Counted from the first letter of the stretch, positions 1 through 7,839 are shown. The stretch is 64,000 nucleotides of DNA from Alkalisalibacterium limincola (GCF_008017755.1 NZ_VRTS01000004.1:62001-126000), one strand, 5' to 3'. Numbers and translations are program-made. Notes: generated by a model not told the origin, from the letters alone.

Positions 1-613
1 ACCGCCGCCTCACCTCCCAGCCATGGCAGGTCGGGGTGGATGATCCCCACGGTGCAGGGCCGCGGCTTGCCAAGCGTTCGACTTCGTCGAGCAGGTCAAG
101 CGTCACGTCCGGGTTGCAGCTCAGGCTCAGGCGGTCGTCGTTGGCAGACTGGGCCACCCACTGCAGCACGACGTTGACCCCACGCTCGACCACCGCGCGG
201 GCCACATGCGTGTAGTTCAGGCTCACATAATGACGCTGCGCCAACTCCGAGCGCAGCAGCAGCCCGGACTGCAGGTAGAACTCCTCGATCTTTATATTGG
301 ACGGCAGCTTGCCCTTGCGCTGAGCGTCGACATGCAGGAGCCGTTCGAAATCATCGCCGTACAGCCTTGAGACGAACGGATCCATGAATCGCCGCTCCAT
401 GTCGCTGTTCGGCGAGGGCGGAGTCAGCGACAGTGCGGTCAGCAGGTGCAGCGACAGCGATGCGTCGTTCGCAACGCGCCGGTAGAGCGCATTGATGACG
501 TGGTGCGGTTTGCCCAGCCCCAGTGGAGCCGCGAGGATCACGTGCGGGCCGGTGCGCTCGAGGATCCAGTCGACCAGCGCTTCGAGCTTGGCAGCAGACG
601 CGGATTCAGTCAT
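1..613 (-). CDS. Acetyl-CoA hydrolase/transferase family protein (5' part, runs off left edge, one frameshift)
   Basis: The reverse strand encodes about 200 residues from an ATG at 613, with no stop before the window edge. The protein opens with a segment containing LGAPLGLGKPHHVINALYRR-like residues and continues with TALSLTPPSPNSDMERRF and LNYTHVARAVVERGVN, which I recognise as the N-terminus of the large acetyl-CoA hydrolase family proteins of xanthomonads (acyl-CoA hydrolysis or CoA transfer, cytoplasmic). Near position 72 the frame changes: the downstream text reads sensibly (GKPRPCTVGIIHPDLPWLGG) only if one G is restored. The rest of the gene lies outside the window, so the catalytic glutamate region cannot be checked. 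Confidence 0.75.
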   Translation of the reverse strand, partial: MTESASAAKLEALVDWILERTGPHVILAAPLGLGKPHHVINALYRRVANDASLSLHLLTALSLTPPSPNSDMERRFMDPFVSRLYGDDFERLLHVDAQRKGKLPSNIKIEEFYLQSGLLLRSELAQRHYVSLNYTHVARAVVERGVNVVLQWVAQSANDDRLSLSCNPDVTLDLLDEVERLASRGPAPWGSSTPTCHGWEVRRR

Positions 614-669
614 GGGCCAACTATATCGGCTCATCCGTGAAGCCATACCGAAGCACCAGTGCGGCGCCG

Positions 670-692
670 GGAGGGAACGGGTCGTGCCCTCC
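670..692 (-). terminator. Hairpin downstream of ompW
   Basis: GGAGGG and CCCTCC form a 6-bp stem, with an inner ACG/CGT stem after one mismatch and a three-base loop. It lies 10 bases past the stop of the OmpW gene. There is no U-run, so termination is only inferred from position. Confidence 0.35.
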
Positions 693-701
693 GCGCGGTG
701 G

Positions 702-1313
702 CTAGAAACGCCAGCCCAACGTCAGCGCGTAGACCATCGGATCCACGTGGGCCTTGCCGACATTCGCGCCGTCGACGCTGACATCGACCGAAATGTCGAT
801 GTAGCGCGCCTCCAGCACCAGCTCCATCGCCTCGCCCAGTCGGAACGCCAGCCCGGCTTGGCCGGCGAGTCCCCAGCTGTTCCCGAGCTTCACGTCGGCT
901 CCGGCGACCGGTCCACGGGTGGACTCGCTCCAGGTGCGCGTGTAGTTGAGACCGGCGCCGATGAAGGGCGACACCGGCGCCGACGGGGCGAAGCGGTACT
1001 GCAGGCCGAGCGTCGGCGGAAGGTGCTTGAAGTCCACCGCCTCGACGCCGTTGAGACTGACGGTGTGCTTGAACGGCGAGGCGGCCAGAAGCTCGACGGC
1101 CCAGTTGTCGCTCAGTTGGCGACCCAGGACCAGTCCAAGCTGCGTATTGGCGTCGATGGTCGTGGCCAGGGCACCACCAGCGAGGCTGCCATTGTCCGAC
1201 TTCGGGTCGACGTGGGCGGCGCCCAGTCGCACGAACCACTCATCGGCGAACGCGGGTGCGCTCAGGCCCAGGGCGAGGGCGGTGAGGATGAGGTTGCGGG
1301 GGAAGTGGTGCAT
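702..1313 (-). CDS. ompW: OmpW family outer-membrane beta-barrel protein
   Basis: A 203-residue outer-membrane protein with a signal peptide (hydrophobic run ending AFA, about residue 23), followed by amphipathic beta strands and the typical terminal aromatic residue (LGWRF). The glycine-rich start of the mature protein (EWFVRLGAAHVDP) and PFIGAGLNYTR in the middle are characteristic of OmpW, a small 8-stranded barrel thought to pass small hydrophobic molecules. The start at 1313 is preferred over a longer open frame because a signal peptide begins there and AAGGA sits just upstream. Single gene; its substrate cannot be told. Confidence 0.85.
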   Translation of the reverse strand: MHHFPRNLILTALALGLSAPAFADEWFVRLGAAHVDPKSDNGSLAGGALATTIDANTQLGLVLGRQLSDNWAVELLAASPFKHTVSLNGVEAVDFKHLPPTLGLQYRFAPSAPVSPFIGAGLNYTRTWSESTRGPVAGADVKLGNSWGLAGQAGLAFRLGEAMELVLEARYIDISVDVSVDGANVGKAHVDPMVYALTLGWRF

Positions 1314-1420
1314 CTTGCGGTCCTTGGGTGGTTGGGATGCGCGCAAGTCTGCGCCGACCGCACGTCGGTCGGATTGAGGATGATCAAGTGGAGAGGACGC
1401 GGCGTCGCGGGTGGTACCGG

Positions 1421-1852
1421 TCAGCGACCGGACCGGGGGCGGAACAGGTCCGACGCCAGCATGCCCGCGATCATCGCCGGGACGAACCACAGGCTTTCAG
1501 CTGCGATGCGCCCCAGTCCCGCCACGGCCGGGCCCGGGCAATAGCCGGCCAGTCCCCAGCCCATGCCGAACAGCGCGGCACCCAGCAGCAGGGGAAGGGT
1601 GATGGTGTCCTTCTCGGGCAGCTGCAGTGCCTCGGCCAGCACCGGGCTGCCGCGCCGCCTGACCCAGGCATAGCCGGGCACGGCGACTGCCAGTGCGCCC
1701 GCCATCACCAGGCCGAGGCTCGGGTCCCAGCTGCCGAAGACGTCGAGGAAGTTCAGAACCTTTTCCGGCTGGGTCATCCGTGCCACCGCCAGGCCCAGGC
1801 CGAAGACGAGTCCACTGACAAACGCCGCGAGCGGAATGAGTGCCCGGTTCAT
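1421..1852 (-). CDS. YeeE/YedE family half-transporter (DUF6691 type, second of pair)
   Basis: A 143-residue inner-membrane protein with four hydrophobic segments. It carries the family signature GMGWGLAGYCPGPA near residues 97-110, with a conserved cysteine in the pore region. Proteins of this family move thiosulfate or other reduced sulfur compounds and are often called PmpB. It follows the first half-transporter almost without a gap (its ATG lies 2 bases from the preceding TGA), so the two are probably co-translated and assemble together. The neighbouring rhodanese and ArsR-type regulator support a role in sulfur handling. The exact substrate is inferred. Confidence 0.85.
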   Translation of the reverse strand: MNRALIPLAAFVSGLVFGLGLAVARMTQPEKVLNFLDVFGSWDPSLGLVMAGALAVAVPGYAWVRRRGSPVLAEALQLPEKDTITLPLLLGAALFGMGWGLAGYCPGPAVAGLGRIAAESLWFVPAMIAGMLASDLFRPRSGR

Positions 1853-1853
1853 C

Positions 1854-2294
1854 TCATGCCCCCAGCCCGTGGCGGACCACGGTGACGGTTACCACGCCGA
1901 CGCCCATGAACGTGACCACAGCCACCAGGGAACGCGGGGAGAATCGGGCCAGGCCGCAGATGCCGTGTCCACTGGTGCAGCCCGATCCGACCCGGGTGCC
2001 CAAACCGACCAGGAAGCCGGCCGTCAGCAAGAGCCACAACGACCCGCCCTCGCGCGGTGGCGGGACTTCCATTCCGGCCACTGGTGCGAGTGCGAACCAT
2101 GCGCCGGCGCCAACCACCAGGCCGATCACGAAGGCCGCTCGCCAGCCGCGCTCGCTGAGCGGACGGGTAATCGCGCCGTGGACGATCCCGCTGATTCCGG
2201 CGATACGGCCGATCAGCCACAGCAGCATCGTCGCGGCGAGGCCGATCAGTGCGCCGCCAAGCAGTGCGGACAAGGGCGTGAATTCGGTGGGCAT
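1854..2294 (-). CDS. YeeE/YedE family half-transporter (first of pair)
   Basis: A 146-residue membrane protein with four predicted transmembrane segments and the motif GLGTRVGSGCTSGHGICGLARFS, the typical YeeE/YedE (PmpA) signature in which a cysteine pair lines the sulfur-compound path. The ATG at 2294 follows the ArsR-type gene by about 70 bases. It forms a two-gene transporter unit with the gene downstream. The complete YeeE of E. coli (TsuA) is about twice as long, so this is the split version common next to bigR, blh and rhodanese genes. Confidence 0.87.
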   Translation of the reverse strand: MPTEFTPLSALLGGALIGLAATMLLWLIGRIAGISGIVHGAITRPLSERGWRAAFVIGLVVGAGAWFALAPVAGMEVPPPREGGSLWLLLTAGFLVGLGTRVGSGCTSGHGICGLARFSPRSLVAVVTFMGVGVVTVTVVRHGLGA

Positions 2295-2365
2295 CCTGTG
2301 CTTCCTGGGTTGCAGAAGGTCAGTCAAGCCGGCCCTGGGGTGCCGGCGGCGTGAAAACCGGTCGC

Positions 2366-2683
2366 TCAGGCGGGTCCGGAAGGACGGTAGGGGGCGCAAT
2401 AGATCGAGTGCAGCGTGGCGATGATCCGCTTCGCCGGCCCATCGGCCAGCGAATAGCGGATCGTCTGCGCCTCGCGCCGGGTCTGCACCAGGCCTTCCTC
2501 GCGCAGCACCGCGAGGTGCTGCGACAGGGCCGACTGGCTCAACTCGACCTCGGCGTTGATCTCGCCGACGGAGCGCTCCGTGTCGACCAGCAGGCACAGG
2601 ATCATCAGGCGCTTCTCGTTCGAGAGCGCCTTGAGCAGCCGGGCGGCATCACCCGCGTGCTCGTGCATGTCTTCGGGCTGCAT
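2366..2683 (-). CDS. bigR: ArsR-family repressor, BigR/SqrR-like persulfide sensor
   Basis: A winged-helix repressor of about 105 residues from the ATG at 2683. It contains LLKALSNEKRLMILCLLV, then the recognition region SQSALSQHLAVLREEGLV and a final helix with IYCAPY. The two cysteines (about residues 30 and 98) sit where BigR/SqrR proteins form a di- or tetrasulfide bridge when they meet persulfides, which releases DNA. An in-frame ATG at 2707 overlaps the rhodanese stop and is a possible alternative start; I prefer 2683 because homologues begin near it. Likely target sites are the two operator-like sequences at 3118 and 5856. Confidence 0.8.
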   Translation of the reverse strand: MQPEDMHEHAGDAARLLKALSNEKRLMILCLLVDTERSVGEINAEVELSQSALSQHLAVLREEGLVQTRREAQTIRYSLADGPAKRIIATLHSIYCAPYRPSGPA

Positions 2684-2706
2684 CGTGGCGAGAGCACCCC
2701 GGCCCA

Positions 2707-3093
2707 TCAGCGCAGCCTCACCGGAAGCTGCGCCTCCTGCCATGCGGTGATGCCGCCAGCCATCGAACGCACGTCCTTGAAGCCCATGTCCTGCAGGCTC
2801 CTTGCGGCCAGTGCCGAGCGGCCGCCGGTACGGCAGTAGAGCACGACCGGTCGCTCGCGCACGGCCAGCTCCGGTTCGGTCGCCCCGCCCAGGGCCGGGT
2901 GTGCGTCGACCTGGAACTCGAGTACGCCGCGCGGGATGTTGATCGCGCCCTCGAGGTGGCCGCTCTCGAACTCCGCGGGTTCGCGCACGTCGACGATGAC
3001 GGCCCCGGCGACCCCGGCGGCGACATCCGGCACGGAGATTTCGGTGACGCTGGCGCGTGCCTCGCTGACGATCTGCTGCGCGGTCCGGCTCAT
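2707..3093 (-). CDS. Rhodanese-like sulfurtransferase
   Basis: A single-domain rhodanese of 128 residues with the active-site loop YCRTGGRSALAA (catalytic Cys about residue 87) and the family's VIVDVREPAEFESGHLEGAINIP motif. It transfers sulfane sulfur between thiols or to cyanide in the cytoplasm. It is the first gene of the rhodanese-bigR-yeeE-yeeE unit. An operator-like palindrome lies 25 bases upstream of the start, so the operon is probably derepressed by persulfides. Confidence 0.88.
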   Translation of the reverse strand: MSRTAQQIVSEARASVTEISVPDVAAGVAGAVIVDVREPAEFESGHLEGAINIPRGVLEFQVDAHPALGGATEPELAVRERPVVLYCRTGGRSALAARSLQDMGFKDVRSMAGGITAWQEAQLPVRLR

Positions 3094-3117
3094 GACGGGG
3101 TTCCTCTCGGGTTTGCC

Positions 3118-3135
3118 TTAGATAAGGCTAATATA
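3118..3135 (-). promoter_or_regulatory. Putative BigR-type operator upstream of rhodanese operon
   Basis: TTAGATAAGGCTAATATA lies 25 bases upstream of the rhodanese ATG and matches the site at 5856-5873 at 14 of 18 positions with the same spacing. The core is the inverted repeat TTAG-N6-CTAA. The AT-rich patch stands out sharply from the GC-rich surroundings. Binding by the BigR-like repressor is inferred. Confidence 0.6.
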
Positions 3136-3172
3136 AGCAAGAGCTAATGCGCTTGCAACCTGCCGATGATGA

Positions 3173-3352
3173 AAGACCGCAGCGGCGAGGGCGGCAGCGT
3201 TCTTCACCAGCAACGGCCCGATCTTCAACGGCCTTGCCATCTCGCTGATCTTCGGCATCCTGGTCTCGACGGTACTGACGCTGGTGGTCATTCCATTGCT
3301 GTACTACGTTGTCCTCGAATCCCGACAGGCACACCAGGAGTCGATCGCATGA
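3173..3352 (+). pseudogene. C-terminal remnant of an RND efflux permease
   Basis: In the frame ending at the TGA at 3352, about 60 codons read FFTSNGPIFNGLAISLIFG, then a hydrophobic helix and VIPLLYYVV. This is the last transmembrane segment of an AcrB/MexF-like RND pump. There is no start codon or upstream coding sequence: an in-frame stop lies at 3170 and the rhodanese promoter immediately before it. Roughly 1000 residues are missing, so this is a truncated relic or an assembly misjoin. Its stop overlaps the ATG of the next gene (ATGA), showing that it once headed the operon that follows. Confidence 0.75.
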
Positions 3353-4035
3353 AGACTGCAGCACGGTGGATGGTGGTGGTACCGGTGGCAATGCTGGCGC
3401 TGGGTGGCTGCGGGAAGGGCGGTGGGGGTGATGAGGCGTCGGAGGTGGCGGCCGGGGATGCCCCCGCGGTGGTGGTTCCTGGCGACGCCGACCCAGTGGC
3501 CTCCGGTGTCGACGTGGCGTCCTTGCCAAGCGGAGACCGGGCACGGATGGCCGCTGGCGAGTTCAGCGAGCGCCTGCGTAGCCGGCTCCAGGCGGCAATG
3601 CAGCGCGAGGGCCTGGGCCGGGCGGTGGAGGTATGCCATTCCGATGCCCCGGCCATCGCGGATGAAGTCATGCAGAGATTCGACGTGCGCCTCGGCCGGG
3701 TGTCCACGCATGGGCGGAACCGCAACCCCGGCAATGCGCCTGGTGGCTGGCAGTCCGGCGTGCTCGCCGACTTCCAGCGTGACATCGACGGAGGAGGCGA
3801 CGTGGACGAGCAGCGCTTCGTGCAGACCGCCGACTTGCCCGATGGCGTGGCATTGCGGGTCATGTACGGCATCCGAACCCAGCAGATCTGTGAGACCTGC
3901 CATGGCGTCGAGCCGCTGCCCGAGGCGGCGCAGGTCATCGCCCGCCTGTATCCGGCCGATCGCGCGACAGGCTACCGCGATGGCGACCTGCGCGGCGGGC
4001 TGTGGGTCGAGGTGCCATCGAGGCCGGGACAATGA
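3349..4035 (+). CDS. DUF3365 (Tll0287-like) c-type heme lipoprotein
   Basis: A 228-residue exported protein. The N-terminus has a lipobox (LGGC, Cys21), followed by a low-complexity Gly/Ala/Val linker and a folded domain of about residues 65-226. It contains VCHSDAPAIADEV near residue 96 and a c-heme motif CETCH at 181-185, the hallmarks of the Tll0287-like/DUF3365 domain, which binds one heme and is proposed to sense redox state or gas. It starts inside the stop of the RND remnant and overlaps osmC by 4 bases (ATGA), so it is in an operon. Its partner is unknown; the link to RND transport and thiol chemistry is contextual. Confidence 0.8.
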   Translation: MKTAARWMVVVPVAMLALGGCGKGGGGDEASEVAAGDAPAVVVPGDADPVASGVDVASLPSGDRARMAAGEFSERLRSRLQAAMQREGLGRAVEVCHSDAPAIADEVMQRFDVRLGRVSTHGRNRNPGNAPGGWQSGVLADFQRDIDGGGDVDEQRFVQTADLPDGVALRVMYGIRTQQICETCHGVEPLPEAAQVIARLYPADRATGYRDGDLRGGLWVEVPSRPGQ

Positions 4036-4511
4036 GCGCGGGGGAGGAGATCCGGCTCACCCTCACGCAGGAGGGCGCGTACAGCTTCCGGCTGGACTTC
4101 CACGAGCACGGGGTCGCCGACTTGCTCACCGATGAACCCACGCCGCTTGGTGAGGGTCGCGGTCCCAATCCGTCGCGGCTGCTGCTCGCATCGCTGGGCA
4201 ACTGCCTGGCGGCCAGCCTGGTCTTCGCCATGCGCAAGTTCAACAATCAGCCTGGTGCGCTCAGGGCGGAAGTCAGCGCTCGCATGGTGCGCAACGACGC
4301 GGGGCGCTGGCGCATCCCGCGCGCGCAGGTCCAGCTTCACCTCGCGGAGGGAGGTGGGGCGCACCAGCATCTGGAGCGCATTCTGGAGCAGTTCGAGGCA
4401 TTCTGCGTGGTGACCCAGAGCGTGCGCGACGGTATCGCGGTGGATGTCAGCGTCCACGACGCCGACGGCAACATGCTGCTGGGCGACAAGAGTTTCGAGG
4501 CAGGCGCGTGA
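4032..4511 (+). CDS. OsmC family protein
   Basis: A 159-residue OsmC/Ohr-fold protein. It has GPNPSRLLLASLGNCLAASL, with the first conserved cysteine at about residue 58, and the second at about 125 (FEAFCVVTQSV). These two cysteines form the peroxidatic pair that reduces organic hydroperoxides in typical family members, regenerated by lipoyl proteins or thioredoxin. It overlaps its neighbours by 4 bases on the 5' side (ATGA) and 4 on the 3' side (GTGA), so it is translationally coupled to the heme lipoprotein and trxC. Peroxidase activity is inferred; the protein is diverged from OsmC and Ohr proper. Confidence 0.83.
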   Translation: MSAGEEIRLTLTQEGAYSFRLDFHEHGVADLLTDEPTPLGEGRGPNPSRLLLASLGNCLAASLVFAMRKFNNQPGALRAEVSARMVRNDAGRWRIPRAQVQLHLAEGGGAHQHLERILEQFEAFCVVTQSVRDGIAVDVSVHDADGNMLLGDKSFEAGA

Positions 4512-4960
4512 CGGGCAACGTCCAGCTTGCCTGTCCACGGTGCCATACGCTCAACCGGGTGCCGGCCGGGCGCCTGAGCCAGGGGCCGGTATGTGGACGC
4601 TGCAAGCACCTGCTGTTCGCCGGCGAGCCGGTCGTGCTTGGCGTCGACAGCGTCGGGGCCCATTTGGATCGAAGTGAACTGCCCCTGCTTGTGGACTTCT
4701 GGGCGCCTTGGTGCGGTCCGTGTCGGGTCATGGCACCGCAGTTCCAGGAAGCCGCGCGACACCTGGAGCCGTCGGTGCGCCTGGCGAAGGTCGACACCCA
4801 GTCCGAGCCCACGCTGGGACAGCGCCACGCTATCCGCAGCATTCCCACGATGGTGCTGTTCGATCGTGGTCGCGAGCTTGCCCGCGTCTCGGGTGCGTTG
4901 CCGGCTACGGAAATCGTACGCTGGACTCAGGGGCAGCTGGCGGGCCACGGCAAGGGCTAG
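4508..4960 (+). CDS. trxC: Thioredoxin 2 (zinc-containing thioredoxin)
   Basis: A 150-residue thioredoxin with an N-terminal zinc ribbon (CPRC at 9-12 and CGRC at 29-32) and the redox motif WCGPC at 68-72, followed by the cis-Pro loop SIPTMVLF. That combination defines TrxC. It reduces disulfides and oxidised peroxidases in the cytoplasm, and its position after osmC suggests it may recharge that enzyme. It uses a GTG start at 4508 overlapping the osmC stop. Its own stop (TAG) overlaps the opposing stop of the persulfide dioxygenase gene, a very tight tail-to-tail junction. Confidence 0.93.
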   Translation: MTGNVQLACPRCHTLNRVPAGRLSQGPVCGRCKHLLFAGEPVVLGVDSVGAHLDRSELPLLVDFWAPWCGPCRVMAPQFQEAARHLEPSVRLAKVDTQSEPTLGQRHAIRSIPTMVLFDRGRELARVSGALPATEIVRWTQGQLAGHGKG

Positions 4961-5819
4961 AGGCGGTCCACCGGGATCTTCAGGTAGCGGATGCCGTTGT
5001 CCTCGGCCGGCGGCAGCTCGCCGGCGCGGATGTTGACCTGTACCGAGGGCAGGATCAGCACCGGCATGTCGAGCGTGGCATCGCGTTCCTCGCGATCCGG
5101 ATGAAGGTGTCGCGGGTGGTGCCCTCGTGCACGTGGATGTTGGCCGCCTTCTGCTGGGCGATGGTCGATTCGCAGCGATGCTCGCGGCCGCCCGGAGCGT
5201 AGTCGTGGCATACGAATACGCGGGTGTCGTCGGGCAGTTCGAACAGCCGCTGGATCGAGTCGTAAAGCCGGCCCGCGTCGCCACCCGGAAAATCGCAGCG
5301 TGCGGTGCCTCCATCGGGCATGAACAGACTGTCGCCGGTGAACAGGGCATCGCCGATCAGGTGCGCCACCGAGTCGTTGGTATGGCCGGGGACCGGAATC
5401 ACACGCCCCTGCATCTTGCCGATCCGGTAGGTTTCGGTATCGCCAAAGAGGTGGTCGAACTGCGAGCCATCGACCGGAAAGTGCTCGCCGAGGTTGAAGA
5501 TCGGGCGGAAAGTCTTCTGCACCTTGCGGATGCCGTCGCCGATCGCCAGGCGGGCCTCGGGGAGGTGCCGCTTGAGCCAGTGGCCGGCCGACAGGTGGTC
5601 GGCATGGGCATGGGTCTCGATGATCCACTCGATCTTCAGCTGGTGTGCGGTGATGAAGTCCAGCAACGCCCGGGCGCTGGTGGTCGAGGTGCGCCCGGCC
5701 TTGGGGTCGAAGTCGAGCACCGGGTCGATGATCGCGGCGTGGGCGCCTTCCGGTTCGACCACGACGTAGGTCCAGGTGCTGGAGTCTTCGTGGAAGAAGG
5801 GGTGGACGTTGGGATTCAT
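4957..5819 (-). CDS. blh: Blh-like metallo-beta-lactamase-fold persulfide dioxygenase (one frameshift)
   Basis: The protein reads MNPNVHPFFHEDSSTWTYVV, then the metal-binding ETHAHADHLS, GHTNDSVAH, LFTGDSLF and VCHDYAPGG motifs of ETHE1/Blh glyoxalase-II-fold enzymes that oxidise glutathione persulfide to sulfite. Near position 5095 the frame changes. The C-terminal 46 residues (LILPSVQVNIRAGELPPAEDNG and PVDRL) are in another frame, and restoring one base gives 287 residues, the normal length. Homologues sit beside bigR in Xylella and Agrobacterium. An operator-like palindrome lies 33 bases upstream of the start. Confidence 0.88.
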
Positions 5820-5855
5820 TCGCTGGCTCCTGGCTGGGGCGTCGCCGCCACTATA

Positions 5856-5873
5856 TCAGATAGCTCTAATATA
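5856..5873 (-). promoter_or_regulatory. Putative BigR-type operator upstream of blh
   Basis: TCAGATAGCTCTAATATA matches the site in front of the rhodanese operon. Including four more bases on the left, half-sites TATATCAGA and TCTAATATA flank TAGC and are reverse complements at 8 of 9 positions. It lies 33 bases from the blh ATG, where an ArsR-type repressor would cover the promoter. Confidence 0.62.
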
Positions 5874-5895
5874 CACCCCGTCGTGGCTGAACGGC

Positions 5896-6699
5896 TCAAT
5901 GGCCGTGGGCCAGGGCCTCATCCAGCAACCGTGCCAGCCGGGCGCCGGCCTGACGCAGGCGCTTCTCCGCGACCGGCCGGTGCCGGTCCAGGTAGCTGGA
6001 ACCGATCGGCCGGCCAGGCCGCGAGGGGTAGATCGCATGTTCACCGATGATCCGGCAGGACTCGATCGCCCAGTCGCGCGCGGGGTTGTCGCTGCCTTGA
6101 ACGGGGTCCTCGACCGGGGTGGTTCTGCCGGCGAGCAGTTCGACATAACGCCGCCAGTCCGGCTCGCGGGAGCGCAGGATCAGGTTGTCCCAGACCGAAT
6201 GCAGGTTCATGCCCTGACGCTGGTGGCGCAACTGGAAATCATTGCCACCGCGATCGGCGGCCAGGCCCGCATGCATCGGCTGGTGCACGTCGCCAACGAA
6301 GTGCACGAGGAACTTCAGCGCCTGGCGCCGTTGCTGGGTGCTGGCAGACCGGTCGGCCAGCATCCGCTTCTGGGCATTGATCGCGCCGATGACGCAGTTG
6401 CCGTCCGGGCAGTCCCGGGTCGGAGCGTAGTTGCAGGAGAGGTCGGGAAAATTGACGTAGTGCCAGCGTGCGGTGTGTCGCCATTCCGGCAGCGGACGCA
6501 CCTCGTCGGCCCAGTTCGCCACGCCGGCCAGGGTCGGTTCCTCCACTCCGCGCAGCAGTCGCTGGATCTCGGCGCGTGTTTCGGGGCGAACCTGCCTCTC
6601 GGCCAGCTCACCGACGATCCGGTGCCCCTGGGCACTCCACGCAACGGCCAGGCCGGGCAGGAGCAGGCCGAAAAGCGCCAGCAGGCAGCGGGTTTTCAT
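5896..6699 (-). CDS. S1/P1-type zinc nuclease, secreted
   Basis: A 267-residue protein with a signal peptide ending AVA, after which the mature chain begins WSAQGHR. In S1/P1 nucleases that N-terminal tryptophan is itself a zinc ligand, so the cleavage site fits well. Further zinc-binding residues are seen in NWADEV, HYVNFPD, FVHFVGDVHQPMHAG and the N-x3-H-x-VWD stretch (NLHSVWDN). The enzyme degrades single-stranded nucleic acid and can act as a 3'-nucleotidase in the periplasm or medium, probably for phosphate or nucleoside scavenging. It is monocistronic and divergent from gapA. Confidence 0.9.
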   Translation of the reverse strand: MKTRCLLALFGLLLPGLAVAWSAQGHRIVGELAERQVRPETRAEIQRLLRGVEEPTLAGVANWADEVRPLPEWRHTARWHYVNFPDLSCNYAPTRDCPDGNCVIGAINAQKRMLADRSASTQQRRQALKFLVHFVGDVHQPMHAGLAADRGGNDFQLRHQRQGMNLHSVWDNLILRSREPDWRRYVELLAGRTTPVEDPVQGSDNPARDWAIESCRIIGEHAIYPSRPGRPIGSSYLDRHRPVAEKRLRQAGARLARLLDEALAHGH

Positions 6700-6730
6700 G
6701 GCGGAAGTTTCGTCGAGGCCGGGGGTCGTC

Positions 6731-6736
6731 TAAAAT
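6731..6736 (+). promoter_or_regulatory. Probable -10 element for gapA
   Basis: TAAAAT lies 57 bases upstream of the gapA ATG in the gap that separates it from the divergent nuclease gene. No good -35 is visible. AGGAG precedes the start codon. Confidence 0.35.
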
Positions 6737-6792
6737 AGCGGGTCTTTGCTTCCCCCGCACCCGAAGGCGGTGCCCCGAACCAGGAGTAAGTC

Positions 6793-7806
6793 ATGGCGAT
6801 CAAGGTCGCGATCAACGGATATGGCCGCATCGGCCGCAACGTGCTGCGAGCAATTTACGAGGCCGGCCGCACCAACGAGATCCAGGTGGTCGCCATCAAC
6901 GACCTCGGTGACGCCGAGACCAACGCGCACCTGACCCAGTACGACACGGCCCATGGCAAGTTCCCGGGCACGGTCGAAGTCGACGGTGGCGACCTGGTCG
7001 TCAATGGCGACCGCATCAAGGTGTTCGCCGAGCGCGACCCCGCCAAGCTGCCCTGGGGCGAGCACGGCGTCGACGTGGTCCTGGAGTGCACCGGCCTGTT
7101 CACCACCAAGGAGAAGGCGTCCGCGCACATCACCGGCGGCGCGAAGAAGGTGATCATCTCCGCCCCGGGTGGCAAGGATGTCGATGGCACCTTCGTCTTC
7201 GGCGTCAACCACGACCAGCTCAAGGCCAGCGACACCGTCGTCTCCAACGCCAGCTGCACGACGAACTGCCTGGCGCCGCTGGCCAAGGTGCTGCACGAGA
7301 AGATCGGCATCGAGCACGGCCTGATGACGACCATCCACGCCTACACCAACGACCAGGTCCTGACCGACGTGTTCCATTCCGACCTGCGCCGCGCGCGGTC
7401 GGCGACGATGAGCCAGATCCCGACCAAGACCGGTGCAGCCGCCGCCGTCGGCCTGGTGCTGCCGGAGCTCAACGGGAAGCTCGACGGCTTCGCGATGCGC
7501 GTGCCGACGATCAACGTGTCGGTGGTCGACCTGACCTTCGTCGCCAAGCGCGAGACGAGCAAGGACGAGATCGATTCGATCGTGCGCGCCGCCGTTGACG
7601 GTCCGCTCAAGGACATTCTCGACATCAACACCAAGCCGCTGGTGTCGATCGACTTCAACCACAACCCGCACAGCTCCGTCTACGACGCCACCCAGACGCG
7701 CGTCATGGGCGGCACGCTGGTGAAGGTGCTGAGCTGGTACGACAACGAATGGGGCTTCTCCAACCGCATGCTCGACATGACCATTGCGCTGATGCAGGCG
7801 AAGTAG
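6793..7806 (+). CDS. gapA: Glyceraldehyde-3-phosphate dehydrogenase, type I
   Basis: A 337-residue enzyme converting glyceraldehyde 3-phosphate, NAD+ and phosphate to 1,3-bisphosphoglycerate. It opens with the nucleotide-binding [13 protein letters not shown]. The catalytic SNASCTTNC lies at about residues 150-158, with [11 protein letters not shown] and the C-terminal [11 protein letters not shown] typical of the family. A strong ribosome site (AGGAG) precedes the ATG. It is followed by a textbook intrinsic terminator. The other lower-glycolysis genes pgk, pyk and fba are 6-10 kb downstream. Confidence 0.98.
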   Translation: MAIKVAINGYGRIGRNVLRAIYEAGRTNEIQVVAINDLGDAETNAHLTQYDTAHGKFPGTVEVDGGDLVVNGDRIKVFAERDPAKLPWGEHGVDVVLECTGLFTTKEKASAHITGGAKKVIISAPGGKDVDGTFVFGVNHDQLKASDTVVSNASCTTNCLAPLAKVLHEKIGIEHGLMTTIHAYTNDQVLTDVFHSDLRRARSATMSQIPTKTGAAAAVGLVLPELNGKLDGFAMRVPTINVSVVDLTFVAKRETSKDEIDSIVRAAVDGPLKDILDINTKPLVSIDFNHNPHSSVYDATQTRVMGGTLVKVLSWYDNEWGFSNRMLDMTIALMQAK

Positions 7807-7839
7807 CCGCGACGCGTTCATGCGCGATCGCCAGCGAGG

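Noticed and set aside
492-1544. 350-codon plus-strand frame over acetyl-CoA hydrolase and ompW genes
   Set aside because: It crosses two genes on the other strand and has shadow-frame composition.
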